Positions 1 to 12,956 of a stretch of 64,000 nucleotides of DNA are shown here, one piece after another. This stretch comes from Siniperca chuatsi (taxonomy: Eukaryota; Chordata; Actinopteri; Centrarchiformes; Sinipercidae). Positions within the stretch are counted from its first letter, which is position 1. The number at the start of each line of letters is the position of its first letter. The stretch covers positions 14,322,929 to 14,386,928 of the forward strand of contig NC_058056.1 in NCBI RefSeq assembly GCF_020085105.1. Reading direction: 5' to 3'. The notes under the pieces are model-generated. The model was given only the letters and a program-made list of their open reading frames with translations. It was not told where the DNA came from and made no database searches. A program made the translations under genes and the position numbers.

Positions 1-439
1 ATCTGATTCTGTCCATGCTAGCTTCTCAGCAAAGCTGTCCAGAATACATCCATTAGTGGAACTTTCTATGGTAAGCACTTTCTTTCTGTCACCTGTATTC
101 CTCCTTTGCTCAAAAATAACTAAAATAAGATAACACTGTATTGATGTGTAGGGAAGAACAAAGTGTTACAGCAGCACAAGAAACATACCAGATACAACCA
201 AATGAAAACAGAGAAATGAGAAATCAGAAATAAAATAAAAATGTAAAGCTATATACAGTATCAGGGTTTACAGATCCATAAAGATTAGTAGCTCTCTATA
301 GGTCAAGGCAAAATGGGAATCAGATCTAAATGTAAAAATATCAGATGTGTCACACAACACGCATCTACAAATTCCAGGAAATGAAAAGACTTCTGCTGAA
401 AAACTGAAAGAATTTCATTTTTGTCTTTGTCATACCTCA

Positions 440-886
440 CATTAAATTTCATTAAAAACTCCATACTCAATAGCAGTGTTGGAGATAACTGCTGATCATT
501 CTCACATCTTCTGGTCATGTGAATAGATTACCATATTTTGGGGGAATATATCTTTAGATTCCTAAGGAGAGTAAGATAGTATATCTTGGATTGATAACAG
601 AAGAAGTCATGTTAGAAAGCGATTTGCATATCTGTGACATTCTACTGGTTAGCTGCAAGAAAGCAACACCTTAAAACGGACATAAAATGGATCCTCCCAG
701 TCTTAAACATTATGCTATGGACATAGCTCATATACTGTATGTGATGGAAAAAAAGACATTATCCCTGAGGAATATGCGGGAGACCTTTCCCACAAAATGT
801 GAGAAATGGATCACCTTCACTGCAAAAAACAAGGATGTTATCAAATCAGGGATCTGGATAAATCTAAGGACAATATGAACATTAGA
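440..886 (+). pseudogene. LINE-1-type ORF2 C-terminal fragment (dead)
   Basis: Read on the + strand with frame changes, this stretch gives the C-terminal pattern of vertebrate L1/Tx1-type ORF2 proteins. A DHSHIFWSC motif near 495-522 is followed by an LGLITEE-like stretch near 580-610, then ILLVSCKKA near 640-670, MDPPSLKHY near 687, and a final SLRNMRETF...KCEKW segment near 765-810. The DHxHIFW, ILLxxCKKA and xKxWEKW positions are family hallmarks as I know them. The copy has stops and frameshifts and lacks the endonuclease and reverse-transcriptase domains, so it is a 5'-truncated inactive insertion. The open frame at 687-878 belongs to this remnant and is not an independent gene. Confidence 0.7.
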
Positions 887-1204
887 CCAATGTATTCCCA
901 ATTCGGTTCCCATGCTTTGTTGAAATTTGCTCTCTATTTATTCAATGGGTACAGAAGAGTTTACAGTAAATAAAAGAACTATAAAGCATGTGCAAAACAT
1001 CCAACTTTGGGCAGTAGTGCAAATTCCTCACATTCCTTAGAAAAGAAATGTATGTTTATTTCAAAATAATGCCATTTTCAGTGGTGTTGTAGTTGTTCTA
1101 TTATGTAGGCACCACTTTCAATAACAGGAAAAACTGTTTATTTGCACTTGATCTGTTAATATATTTATATGGAGCACCTTAATGTCAGTTGTTGCCAGAT
1201 TTTC

Positions 1205-1218
1205 CCACTAGATGGCAA
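1205..1218 (+). promoter_or_regulatory. CTCF-like motif
   Basis: CCACTAGATGGCAA matches the vertebrate CTCF core consensus CCASYAGRKGGCRS at 13 of 14 positions. This is a motif match only. Binding is not shown. Confidence 0.35.
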
Positions 1219-2054
1219 TCTACCTCCACCATGATACAGCCAAGCTGAACTTATACAATAAAGGAGACATACACAGATAGTAAAGAGAAATGCAGTGGAG
1301 TTAATTTTCTCTTAACGTTAATAATCCTTAAATGACAGAAAAAAAATCTCTTTTTGTTTGGTGCAAGTAATGTTTTTGGGCTCTGTTTGTTTGCAGAGAT
1401 GCTGATTAAGTATCTTGGCAAGAATAATAACACTGAAAGACCACAGTAATCTTATTAAGGTTTTCTTATCTGTGTTTAAAGGGGCTGTGATGTATGTTGG
1501 GCAGATTGCTGCTTGTTGGGATGAGGTGAGGCAGCAGGAAGGAACCAGGAGGATGTAGTGCTTTTCTCTTGTCAGATAATCGATACTGGGACAGACTGTA
1601 GGAGAGGATGGACGAGCTGAACCACTGGGCACAGTATATGCCAAATCCAGGCCTGTTGTATACTTCAAAAACTCTGCAAAATCTCTGCATTGTATGTGCA
1701 AATGCAGTTTAACAGCAGCTGCGGATTTTCCACTCTAAAAGCCATCCACAGCTCTTGTGCATGAGCTCACCCCATTACTGTTGGTGAAGAGCTTTTTGAT
1801 AGGCAAGCGATGTAAAAAAAATGCTCAGCTGCAGCAAATGGCTGTAGGGTTAGATGCTGAATCCATTGATCTTAATCCAAAGTTGTTTGAATAGTTGGTT
1901 TAGATGCTGTTTGTGTTATTACAATTGGCTGTCACTTCTGTTATTTAAACCAGGAGCAATACTTTAAAACAGATGTCAGAACAAATGTCTGGGTTTGTCC
2001 AATCAACAGTCAAAAAACCAAAAGATATTCCATTTACAAGCATATAAAACAGCA

Positions 2055-2190
2055 ATTCTCACATTTGAGAGGCTGGAACTTGGTATAGTTTGCAGTTTTT
2101 GCTTTTAGAAGGACAATCGACAATTATAAAAATAATAACCGATTAATTTTCTGTTGTCCCCTAATCAATTAATCAACTATTGGTCCAGAA
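2055..2190 (-). repeat. Truncated teleost dispersed repeat (TTAATCGATTAATC-type)
   Basis: On the minus strand the sequence carries short blocks (rich in TTAATTGATTA, and GTTCCAGCCTCTCAAATGTG) of the same dispersed repeat family seen more completely at about 34850-35075. The copy is truncated and diverged. I recognise the family from general familiarity with fish genomes and give it no formal name. Confidence 0.5.
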
Positions 2191-3151
2191 TTGTGATCAA
2201 CAAAGGAACCCATTGTTAGTACTACTAGGAGTAGTAAATGTGGTGATGTAAAATAATGTGGTGGTGTCAAAGAATTATTTTAAACAGACACAATATACAG
2301 GTCCAAACATGATTCACCTATATTGCCACATTAACATGAGCACCAGGGTTTTATTCCCACTGTCAGTTAACTGTCTTAGTAAATGCCAATAAACTGTGAA
2401 TGTCACGTTGGCTCTCTAGTAGGCCTACATGTACATGGCCGTGGGCTGTGGGGTAATTTTATAACTGTGCCTGGTGAAGACCACCAACAATATTATGCAA
2501 CTCTGCTCTTACAAACTACCCATTGCAGTCAGATTCTTTGCACTCTGGCCTACAGCGTCACCTCTTAAAAACGACATCAATATGGTGTCCAAGGTATATT
2601 GACAAGAAATACAATGAGGCTTGGGTTTAAAAATAAGCATCTAGTAAATATCTTATAAATGTCTTTGCTGCTGAGCATTAGCAGTGAATGCCAGGTTACA
2701 TCAGTGTTTTTTTATCACAGCCTACTTTGGGACATTGGACCACAGAGTGTTCTTGAAGGCACACAGCGCATCAAACACGGGAATGGCAGTGTTTTCAGTC
2801 GGTAGGCGTCTTGCATTCTCTCTCCCTCTCCACTTGACTTTAATTCGGTCTAGTACGCGTCATCCTTACGGACTCGCCTCCACGCACTGTGGGCTTATAC
2901 TTTATGCATGGGCCACTATTAAAAAAAAACAAACAAAAAAAACCCAAACACCAACATAAAACAAGCAAACAAAAACAAATCCCAGCTGACAAATACCGAT
3001 GTCTTCATAACCACACACCCCACCCCCTTGTGTTTTGTTTTTTCTTTTGGGGGGGACTTTTTGAGAAGCGGAGGGTGAATTTGTTTGAGCACACGCTGTC
3101 AGGGTGAGCTGATGTGAGCGCTGCATCAAGTGCGCGGTGGTGATGCTCCCG

Positions 3152-3158
3152 TATAAAA
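3152..3158 (+). promoter_or_regulatory. prima1: TATA box, candidate prima1 core promoter
   Basis: TATAAAA lies in a locally more GC-rich stretch about 570 bases upstream of the prima1 signal-peptide exon. Transcription would start near 3180-3190. No open frame or splice acceptor between here and the start codon demands another arrangement, so a single 5' exon of about 640 bases ending at 3823 is the simplest model. This is inference from position and motif. Confidence 0.4.
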
Positions 3159-3730
3159 CAGCCCGCTGTATTTTGGCACAGAGGGGGATGCATCAGTTTA
3201 ACCCTCGGCTCTGCCCTCCGGACTCGCCCATACAGTGTTCAGCCTAGATAAGTTGAGGGGATGTGTGATCAAATTGTGAGGAATCCTGCCGCACGATATT
3301 CCTGAGGATCTCTCTCTGTTCCTTTTTTTCTTGTCTTCTTCCAACTTCGATGGCTTGAGTGGCCCATTTGCACTCATGTTTGCAGCCGAGGAGGGATGTA
3401 AGATTCGGGCCATCTACCGCCCTCACATTGCACGGAGTAGCGGCGTGATTCAGGTCGCTATCTGAGTGCCAATAAGAAAAAACTACTTTCGAGATGTGAA
3501 TTATCGAGATTTGCTACTCATTCCACCGGATCGCCTGTCCTATGCTATCGACAACGGGATTTCAAGAGGAAAATGATTGTGGCATAAACTATTTCTGGAG
3601 ACGCTTGTCACAGATATCGCCGCTGAACTGGACAGGGTGGATGGTTATTTCCCAAACTGTTCAAGCCTATGCATACTGCATTCATTTGTTGGAAACGCTG
3701 CCTAGTATCTTCGAGAACAGCGCAAGAGGA

Positions 3731-4119
3731 ATGCTGGTCCAAGATCTAATGCCATTTACTTTAAGTTTTTGGCCTTTTTTCTTTGGTCATTGCCTTCTCT
3801 CACTGTTTTTACTGTCATGTCAGGTAAGGGCCATGTTCAGGCGCGCCACTTGTCAATTTACGCATGAGGAGAGGTTACACTAATGTAACTGGAATTTGAT
3901 TTACTGATGGACTATGGATAAGAGCTGAGGAACTGATTATCTTGTTCAAGTAAAGTATGAACTTATTATGCTGCAATTAAAAAACATACAATTAAAATAC
4001 ATTGCATGTGTGTTTACACCAGATGTTAGTGTGACCAGTCCAGGGCACACCTCTGTTTAGGAAATAATGACAGGCATGCATGTGTAGAGTTTCCAGTAAG
4101 GCATGAGAGATTTAGCTAT

Positions 4120-4158
<39 letters not shown>

Positions 4159-7100
4159 GACTCTCAGCTCTCTTGTAGTGGGAACATGGAGTAGCCAACT
4201 GTGTTTTTATGATAACAATATTCAGTTATCCCACCAGGATCCCTGCAGCAGGCATATGTTAGTGATGAGTATTCTAACCTCTGCCCTGTGCTGCTGCCTA
4301 CAGATAGTGGTGAGCTGTTGTTCACACGCACACAGTGTTGCCAGGGTTCATGTGTAATGTGATCTGCTTGAGTTTCCAAGTCCGCCCACGCACACTCCTC
4401 GGGGCAGCCTGCTGCCCACTCTGTTGGTGGGTGGTTTCTTACAGGGAGCGGGCTGCAGCCATAGACGTGATACTATTCTGCATGTACTACATACACAGCA
4501 GCCCCAGTGACAACAACACTGGAGCTGCTATATGAAAAGAATGCTGAGAGGATATCCACAGTGCTGCTAACTGAGAGGCTGCTGAGTGTTCAAGCATCTC
4601 CATTTGTGCTGCACGGTGTTGTGCTGATGGTACTTCTGAGTAATACGCTGAAGGACGGTGCCTCAGTCATTTCAATGCCTCTCTCTTTCTCTCTCCCTCA
4701 CCATAAGGGAGAACTCCAGAGGTCATGCTCACAGACTGTGGTGAAGAAAGTTAGCGAACAGTGCCAGCTGGCATGCCACTGTAGAAGATACCCTCCCCTC
4801 CCTCCTCCACCGCCTCCACCACCTCCCCACGGCTACTGGGCACCACAGGTAAGACTCACACTCCCAGGTTTCACACCTGTCTCGCTCCAAGTCTGTCTGT
4901 CTCACTTTCAGTCTGCTCTCGCCCCACAGTTGGATCTCACTCCTAGCCAGACGCAGGTGTCAAGCAACTGGCTAGTCTGAAGAAATTGTTTTGATGTGAA
5001 GTGTTTCCTTTTATGCTCAAAAGAAAAATGTACAATCAGACCCCTGAGATTACTGTGTGAGGGCCCGTGCATGGGTGCGGGTTTTGCGCGTGCACCTCTG
5101 TGCGTGTGATAGAGCCAGCAGGATGTTGACAGCTGAACACAGGACTAATTTATGCCGGGTCTGACCTTGGGGAGTACCCAGCTGCCTATGAAATCCATGC
5201 CTGCTGGGCTGCCAAGCTCAGTGGTTCAGTGGTAGGGTTTCCCCCGGAGGACCCCTGATTAAAACACAGATGAGTTAATTAAATTATTAAATTAGCTTTA
5301 ATTTGTTAGAGATAAGGGGCTAATGAAGCAGCCCAGTAGTTCCAACTTCGTTTTGAAGTTGAGCTGGCGGCAATAAGGGTGTGTGTGTCTGAGTGTATAG
5401 GTTGACTTGTATAGGCTACAAGCATTTATACCTGTGTGGATCCACTGCCTGTTGTGGCAGTTTTCCCTCCGACACTCCCTCTTTTGACCCACTCTGAGAT
5501 AGTAAATCCTTTGATAGACAGGCTAACATATTTCACCAGCCTGCTCGCTGAAAGTTGATATGATTTGTATGTAGTCTCAAGCACCTTAATGAACAGTGGA
5601 CTGAAATATGGGACAGGCATTGCTGATGATGCAGCCATTCTGAGCTATTACTGTGACTCTGTAGAATCACTCACCCTAAGCCCTTAATATTATGAGTAGG
5701 GAGGAGTACTTAATCATTAAAGTCTCAACAGACAGCAGTGTAAAGGTTTTAATCAATAAGTTCCAATGATTTTTTTTCTGTCTGGTCAATTTAGATGGAC
5801 CCCCCCCCCCGACTCACCATGTGAGCTACCTATGAATCAAGAGTTACAGACCCTTCTGCAAATATTGGTCACTGCATAAATGCTGCCAGGACCATCTGAC
5901 TGTAAGCTAAGGTGGGGTTTGAATGCCCAGTTACGGCCAACGCATAAGTGGAACTCTGAACACTGCATCCACAGTGTTTGATGCCTCCATAAACAGCAGT
6001 ATGTCACGATAAATATGATAAGCAGGCCAATTTTTTATTCCTTTTCAGCTTTACACAGAAATGTTTGCAGAGGGTGGAGACACCATGAATAATTCACTTA
6101 AAGGGAGTTTTTTTTCCTCAGTTCTCAGTTTAATCTATACAGGCGCATAATTATCTTGATATTCCTTCAGTAGCCCAATTTGCAGAACAGTTAGAGCTGA
6201 AACTTTACTTTAAACTGTAGTCTTTAAAATGCAATGAATATGCATAGCTAACGTGAAAAACTGGGACAATGACTGAGACTTTATCTTTCTTCTAAAAGTA
6301 AAAAAAAAAAAAACTGAGGAAAAATTGGCAATGTTAAGTAAGTCTGTGTGGGCTAAAAATGGTTTGGAAGTCCTTCAAAGGAGTGTGCTTTATCGCATTG
6401 AAATAGATTCTTACTTCTGACTGAATTAAATCCTACAGCCGTTGACAAAACACAGGATTAAAATGGAAGTTTGGCTGAGAGGAGCTTTTAAATCATAGTG
6501 ACTTATGACGTGGTGTGCTGTTCCGGGGAGAGCCATGCCTTGTTATTTGCTCCGTAGAAATGTGCTGTGTCGGAAAACAGTCCACAGCATTACTATGGAG
6601 TATTTGTTGCTATGGTGTAAACCCTTCCTCTCATTCATAACACAATAACTGTAAATGCAGGAGCTACAAGATTGTCGTTGTATATACAGTGCAGTGTATT
6701 TCCTCAGGAGCATAAAACTAGAACAAACCAGCATTCATATAGATAGATATGCACATGACAAAACTGATTTATAGATGGTGGGAGAGCATCAAATGCTGCA
6801 GAAAGAGAAGAGGAAAGTTCTGCATTACAGACACGAAGTTGCTGATGCACATAATGTTATTCAACATTCCCGGTGAGTGGTCTTACTCCACGGATCTAAT
6901 GTGGAAAGAGCAGGAGGTTCCTGCAACAGTAATCGGTGTGGACAAGAGTGCTGGTGTAAGGAAGGCTGACGGGACCTTAAATGATTCATGGTGTCGGGTT
7001 GGATATCTTTGAACATTGAACCTAAGACCTACAGAACAGGCAAGGACACAGCGTCTTCCCAACTCAGAGAGCAGGGAAGAAAATCACCTCCATGCTGCTC

Positions 7101-10100
7101 TGTTATTATGTTGTATAATACAGTCACTAAGGATCTAATAACAAGACTCGAGTCAGTGATGAGCACTGTAATCATAGTAAATGTTTTTTCTATTCATTCT
7201 CTTCTTTTGCATCCAAATCTCTCTCCTCCTGCCCCCTCTTCTCTTTTTTTCTAAGTGGCAAAGCCCATAGTGCCCTTGATGAGACCCTGGTGGATGGAGA
7301 TGGACATTGTAGTGCTTGGAACGGTGGGCTGTGCCTCAGTTGTCTTCCTCCTCTCGGCCATCATCATCTGCTACAAGGCCATCAAGAGGTTGGATGTCAC
7401 TTTTCTCTTTTCTTGTTCTGTGCTTTAGTATTTCAGTTAGATCTCACGCTCACAGATCTCTGATTTTTTTTTTTTTTAAAGTGATGACAAATTGAAATAG
7501 GAACTGTCACCGCCAGGCTACTCAACATATCATGTGTAATTTGACCCATGGGAGGCTGAATTATCTCTTCTGCCTTCGTGTGTGAGTGACGCAGGAGGCT
7601 AAGATGACCCTGTCATCACCCTGCTCGGTCACACTGAGGTCAGAGGTTAGATAATGCAATGGGTGGTAATTGTCAGAGAGGAAGATCCACTAAACTGAGT
7701 CACCCAGAAACATCCTATATTCTAAATTTATGTACTGAGGTGCATGATGATCCAACGTTACGATACTGTGATTTTAATTTGCATTAAGTGTCTAAAGCTT
7801 CCTAGAATGGCAGCTGGATTCATGAGAAGTGAAAGCAAGAGGAATCCCAAGATGCTGCTATTGCAGCGGGAACTGTTTCCCCCATTTGGCTTATTAAAGA
7901 AAAAGACTGCGTGAGGTTTTAGCCTGCAGCACAACCCAGACCTAATTCTCTGTGTCACATTCAGGCAGCACGGTGTCACACATGCACTCTGACATCCATG
8001 TTAATGTTCGCAGACATTTAACAAACACACACACACACACACACACATGTCCACATCGTGCAAAGCACCGCACGTGCACAGAGAGACATTCAGAGGATAC
8101 TTGTGTGCACCCATCCATTAACACACAACATCTTTACATACATAGATACATCATCTTGGCATATTTACACACACTATAAAATTTGGCATAAACATTGACT
8201 CTCACACACGCATGTGAGAGCAGCCACAGATGTGTGTACTAAATTGGGGAGCTACTTCTATGTTTTATTTATGTGTATTTAAATTTATTTAGTATCATAC
8301 CTTGTTATATTTATGGAATTATAATAAGCCTGCATGCCAGATATGGCTTTCCTCAGCAGAACTCTATTTCTCCTTTCTTTAAACAACAAATAGGCACAGT
8401 CAGGCAGCGGAAGTAATGGGTGGTTGGCTCAGGAATTCATTATGGCAATTCTCCAGCCCCCTGTGTAGCCAAGGGGCACCTTTTTTAATGCAGCAGTGGT
8501 AGGAAAGTGTTGTTGCAATACGGGCTCTAGCCCCAAACCCAAGTCATTATTTATGAATTAATTTGCGCAGTCATTCAGTCGCAGGCCACATCTTTTATAC
8601 ATGCAAGCGGGTCGTGTCCTGAAGCTCTGTGGGCTCTAGACTGCAGACTTTGTGCCACACCAAGTTGCCCTCCACTCTGAATGAGACCAGGCCAGACTGG
8701 CCTCATTAGACATTCATTAGTCACCAGCCAGTAGGAGAGCAGTCCAGGGAAAAATGCGATTCCTTTAACATTTGTCATGGATGCTCCAATCATTCATCGT
8801 TCCAGAGAGGAAGGTAAAGGAAACAACACAGCGAAAAGGACAGAAAAAAAGGCAAAGGCAGTAATTGAGCATCTTAGTCAATAAGAATGTGAAAGGGTTT
8901 GTTGGTGAGAAAAACACAGCCAGTTATATATAGCCCCTTCAGTGCTCCGGGCTTTCCCAATGAAAATCAGCTGGCTGAAGGCCAAGGCCTGAGCATCACA
9001 GACAGCAGAGGAGCTAGCTCTGCAGGTCCCAGCCCTCCTGGCATTTTGTTATGTTTTATAATCTTTGTCTGCCAGTCATCTGTCAGAAGCAAAGGAGGCT
9101 GGAAAGAAAAAACACTTCCATACAATTCTATTCAGAGTCCGCAGCACCAGGGAGGCTGGTGTGTGCAAGCATAGAGAAGAGGATTCAGACACACGCTGCG
9201 TTTCAGTGTTGCTGTGCCATCCAAAGCGAAAGACATGATGCTGCAGTCCAGGCTGTCAGCCATCCAAGAAGCCAAAACAAACAAAACTCAAACCAACTGA
9301 CTAATGAAGCTAGATGCTTTTCCCAATCACTTACCGCTCTGGGAGGCTTGTCCAAAGACAGACAATATATCACAGCTGGTCCTGTCCAAGGGCAATGCAG
9401 TATCTGCTAAATACTCAACCAGAGATAGAATTAAATGAACATACTTGTCAGGGAAAAATGGTTTAAAACCCAATATTTACTGATACATTATTAATCTCCT
9501 CTGTTTTATTTTGGAAATTATTATATCAGCACCATCAAAACTGGTGACAGATTTTTACAGTCTGTTTTTTAATACTTTTTCTTTGAACCATAGCATGTTA
9601 CTCTAATTTCCAGATGGCTGGAGTAATTGTAAACAGCTCAACACATGTCCCAATTTCGCCATGATCCATTCCCCAAACTTCAAATAGGAAAGTGTGCTGT
9701 GATTGCACAGCTTTGATATGAAATATTCATCTAACCTGTGAAGTGTTGTGTTGCCACCTGCCATGTGTCAACAGCATGGCATCTATTATTGAAGGCCTGG
9801 GTAGAGGTCGGTTTGAGGCCCCAATGCTCTGCCCTGTGTGGTGGCCCTAAGCGACATGGTCAGTCTGAGCAGAGATTACATCCTGGGAGAAATAAACAGG
9901 GTTCGAAGCACCTTCCAGCAGGCTATAGATCATCAGTGTCAAACAGCATTTTACAACATAACAGATGAAATACTGACCTGTCAAAATATTCAAAATGAAA
10001 ATCATTAGTGAGCTGCAAGGACGTTGCATAATGTTAAACGAATATCGACATCACTGACTTTCTGTTCCAAGTAGAAGAATTCCCAGACTAAACAATGCAA

Positions 10101-12956
10101 TCTGTCCCTTTGAGAAAACTTTGGTATATCCCAACTCCCCTAACTGCAGCTACATCAGCCAATCATTTCCCCCACATTAGAATGTGTTTCCACCCTGGGG
10201 CTGGACAGTTTCCTTTTTGAGGCTTTCCCAAGTCCCACAGAGACACAGCAAGCAGCATCTGTCCTACATGGCCAGCATATATCCCTTGTGTCCTAAACCA
10301 TACGACCCCACCCAGCTGACAGAGTCCCACAGGAAGTCTTAGTCATTGCCTCGTCTCCAACAACGCCAATCACTATAGATTAAATGCAGTGATGATGTTC
10401 ACAAAGTTTCAGTTAAAAGTAAGGATAGTTAGTATTATTTATATGACTTTTATTTTCATTTATAACGTTATAACAAGACTAATAGTCTTCAGCCATGCTA
10501 GCAGCTCTGTGAGGCTGTACTTAGACACAGCGGTGCTTTGAGCTACCATAATCACCATCTCGGTTTAGCATGTTCGCATGCTAACATTTACTAATCAGCC
10601 CTAAACACAAAGTACAGATGAGACTGATGGGAATGTCATTAGCTTTGCAGGTATTCAGTTATAAACCAAATTATTGGATAAACTGAAATGTTGACCTGAT
10701 GATGGCGCTAAATGAAAAGTTAAGGAATCACCAAAGTTGTTACAATTCATCCTGAGAGAATGAATGAACAAGAATGTCTGTAACAAATTTCATGGCAATC
10801 CATCCAATAGTTGTTGAAATATTTCACTATAAACAACAAATATAAAACTAATGATGGCGCTAGAGGAAAGGAGCATCACCAAAGTCAGTAGGATTCATCC
10901 TTTGGGGACCATGAATGTCTGTACAAAATTTCAGTCTGGACCAAAGTGGTGAGCTGACAGACAGACTAAAATCCCTTTGGTAACAGATGAAAGTTTTTCC
11001 TGGTGTATCTTCAACTATAAAACTGGAGTTAAGCTGAGCGGGATTTCTGAGGAGTTCTGATGAACACAGGAGGTGGAGGGGCAGAGATGGTTCACAGCGC
11101 TGACATGACAGCTGAAAAACAGCCAAGACAGGAACTGTTTTAAAACCTGACAGCAACAAGATGGTTGTTTAACAGGTGTGGCGAAATGAGATTGGCTTAA
11201 GTGTATGGGAGCAATGAAAAAAGACAGCTGACAAATTGAGTTGACAGCAAGGGGGAAATGAGCATATGCAAGAAAAGCACACATCCTAATTGAACATTTA
11301 CTAGACTGACCCACCAATAATATAAATATTCATATCAATTGTGTTATATTCTAGAGTAATGTCACAAACAATAAAAAAAAACACATGAAATTTTTCATCA
11401 GCAGTTCATTTTTATTTTATAGTCTCAGATTTATTATGATTCCGCAAATGTCTGTGTAAATACACATGGGGGCATGATGCAATCCAATGTGTTAGGCATA
11501 TGATAAATGCTACAATTTTGAAGCTCACAATGTATGCATGTATGATGAATTTTTTTACTGAGATGTTGTCAAAGGTGTTGATTCAACTCATTGGTAAGGT
11601 TTTCATCCAACCATAGCAGAAAGCATATAATGCAGTATCATACAACAACAGCAATGCTAAAATGTAATGCACTGTACATAAGCACAAGTACAAAAGAGTC
11701 CCAATGTCAGTTGACTAACTCAGTAATTTCAGTTACACAGCAACATGTATGCAAAGTTAACTAACATTAGCTGCCATAAGCTACTTGTCATACCAGACCA
11801 GGAAAGGCTGTATTGAACTGAGCAACAATGTATATTATTGTTTATGAATTCATCTTTTCATTTGTAAGAGGAAGATTTTGTTATTTCTTTTTTCATAAGT
11901 TACATAGTCTCTTTAAAAAAGTAATTACATTTTTTATCTTCACCTCTCTGACACAGTCTCAACAAAAACTAAACATAATAAACTTAACAAACATAGTTTT
12001 TCTTGCAGGGCTGTTGTATTGGATTGCATTATGTCATGTATGAGCTCATTTCACCCTGTAAGGATTCACTCTCTCCACGATGCCCGAGAAGGTAAAAAGA
12101 TTTGCGCTGGACTGGACTGGGAATGACTGTTTGTCAGAGTTGGACTGGTCAGCCAGGGCTTTCAGAAGAGAGGAGAAGAGACACTGAGCTAAGATGTTGC
12201 TCAAGGGTCCTCTGTGGCAGTGAAGGCACTGTACAGTGTTGAGTGGGACAATGACTGTACTAACTGTATTCAGATCTGTCTCTGAGTTACATAAGTCAGA
12301 GCAGCTGAGGGGGTCGGTGCAGAAGCCACAGTACACTGGACAAATATAATAACCACAAAAGCACCGCGGAGTGCATGAAAAGGGCTGTATTGAATAAAAC
12401 TGCTCTTCACAGGCCAGTAGCAGCCAGGGGATCATGTGTTGTAGCTTTATTTTGCACCAGAACGTACTCATGGAAAGGACAGAGTATTACAGTACAACCA
12501 GTGTTGAGAGGGAATTTCACAGGAGGTTATGTATCGATGTTATTCCCAAGTTGTTTTGACAGCCGCACACATACTCATTACTTAGGGGGAAGATTGCATC
12601 TACCAGTCAGAGAAGGTAATTGCCTTATCCCCTGTGTTGCAATGTATCTTTCCCTCCTGTCTCCTTGCAAAAGTGACATTGAGCTTATTAGAAAGGATCG
12701 CTGAGACCAGCATATCCACCCAGAGCAGCCCGTGAAATCAAATCAGCCTAAAGGTTAACTGTCTAGAAACTCTATTTAATGACATGGCCTTTTGCTAACA
12801 TCTAAATGCTCTTGTCAAGGAATTTGTCCTCACTTCATGAAAATGTTTATTCACAGGAAACCACTACGAAAAGAAGAGAACGGGACAAGTCGCGGGGAAT
12901 ATGCCATGAGCATCCGTAACAAGAAGGCCATGGGTACAAACAACACTGTGGTATAG
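3731..12956 (+). CDS. prima1: Proline-rich membrane anchor 1 (PRIMA1), four coding exons
   Basis: PRIMA1 is a small type I membrane protein that anchors tetrameric acetyl- and butyrylcholinesterase on neuronal membranes. Coding exons are 3731-3823, 4708-4848, 7264-7388 and 12857-12956, joined in phases 0, 0 and 2 to give 152 residues; the human protein is 153. Exon 1 encodes a signal peptide (residues 1-31, MLVQDL start, hydrophobic core). Exon 2 has four cysteines and then the proline-rich attachment domain ([13 protein letters not shown]-like, about residues 61-72), which binds the cholinesterase tail. Exon 3 has the membrane helix (about residues 93-113) ending ICYKAIKR. Exon 4 encodes the basic cytoplasmic tail (KPLRKEENGT...NNTVV). 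Donors of exons 1 and 2 are strong (GTAAGG, GTAAGA); the exon 3 donor GTTGGA is weak. The gene converges on unc79. An in-frame upstream ATG at 3542 exists. Confidence 0.93.
3824..7263 (+). other. prima1: prima1 introns 1 and 2
   Basis: Intron 1 runs 3824-4707 and contains a (CA)n tract at 4121-4154. Intron 2 runs 4849-7263 and contains a C-run at 5800-5810 and an A-run near 6300-6313. I find no nested gene. The acceptor of intron 2 is discussed as a finding because two AG dinucleotides compete. Confidence 0.6.
4121..4154. repeat. (CA)n microsatellite
   Basis: About 17 uninterrupted CA units in prima1 intron 1. Confidence 0.95.
8025..8047. repeat. (CA)n microsatellite
   Basis: A short CA dinucleotide run inside prima1 intron 3. 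Confidence 0.85.
10495..10975. repeat. Dispersed teleost repeat (GATGGCGCTA-containing)
   Basis: The stretch includes the phrases TGATGGCGCTA (twice, near 10700 and 10853), AATTCATCC, ATGAATGTCTGTA and CATGGCAATCCATCCAATAG. I know these as parts of a high-copy repeat in fish genomes. Two internal sub-blocks are related to each other: each has GATGGCGCTA, then ATCACCAAAGT, then ATTCATCC. No coding capacity is visible. I cannot assign a class from the sequence alone. Confidence 0.5.

Larger units (their letters stand above)
1..3100. other. Intergenic region upstream of prima1
   Basis: I see no gene here. The stretch holds a dead LINE-1 ORF2 tail (about 440-886), a CTCF-like motif (1205-1218) and a truncated copy of a teleost dispersed repeat (about 2055-2190). 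The rest is AT-rich sequence with only short chance open frames. Confidence 0.6.
7389..12856 (+). other. prima1: prima1 intron 3 (5.5 kb)
   Basis: The largest prima1 intron contains a short (CA)n tract at 8025-8047 and a dispersed repeat at about 10495-10975. The rest is unremarkable AT-rich sequence with no supported gene. Confidence 0.6.

Noticed and set aside
4507-4980. Long open frame of 157 codons on the + strand
   Set aside because: Its proline-rich core is prima1 exon 2 (4708-4848). The flanks are intron read-through with splice sites at both ends.
5215-5260. tRNA-Gly-like A box (TGGTTCAGTGG at 5222-5232)
   Set aside because: The A box matches well, but I see no B box (GGTTCGAATCC type) downstream and no cloverleaf with paired arms. 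At best it is a SINE relic.
7952-8179. Overlapping open frames on both strands in the CA-rich stretch
   Set aside because: They are produced by the (CA)n microsatellite and encode Thr-His repeats. No gene evidence.
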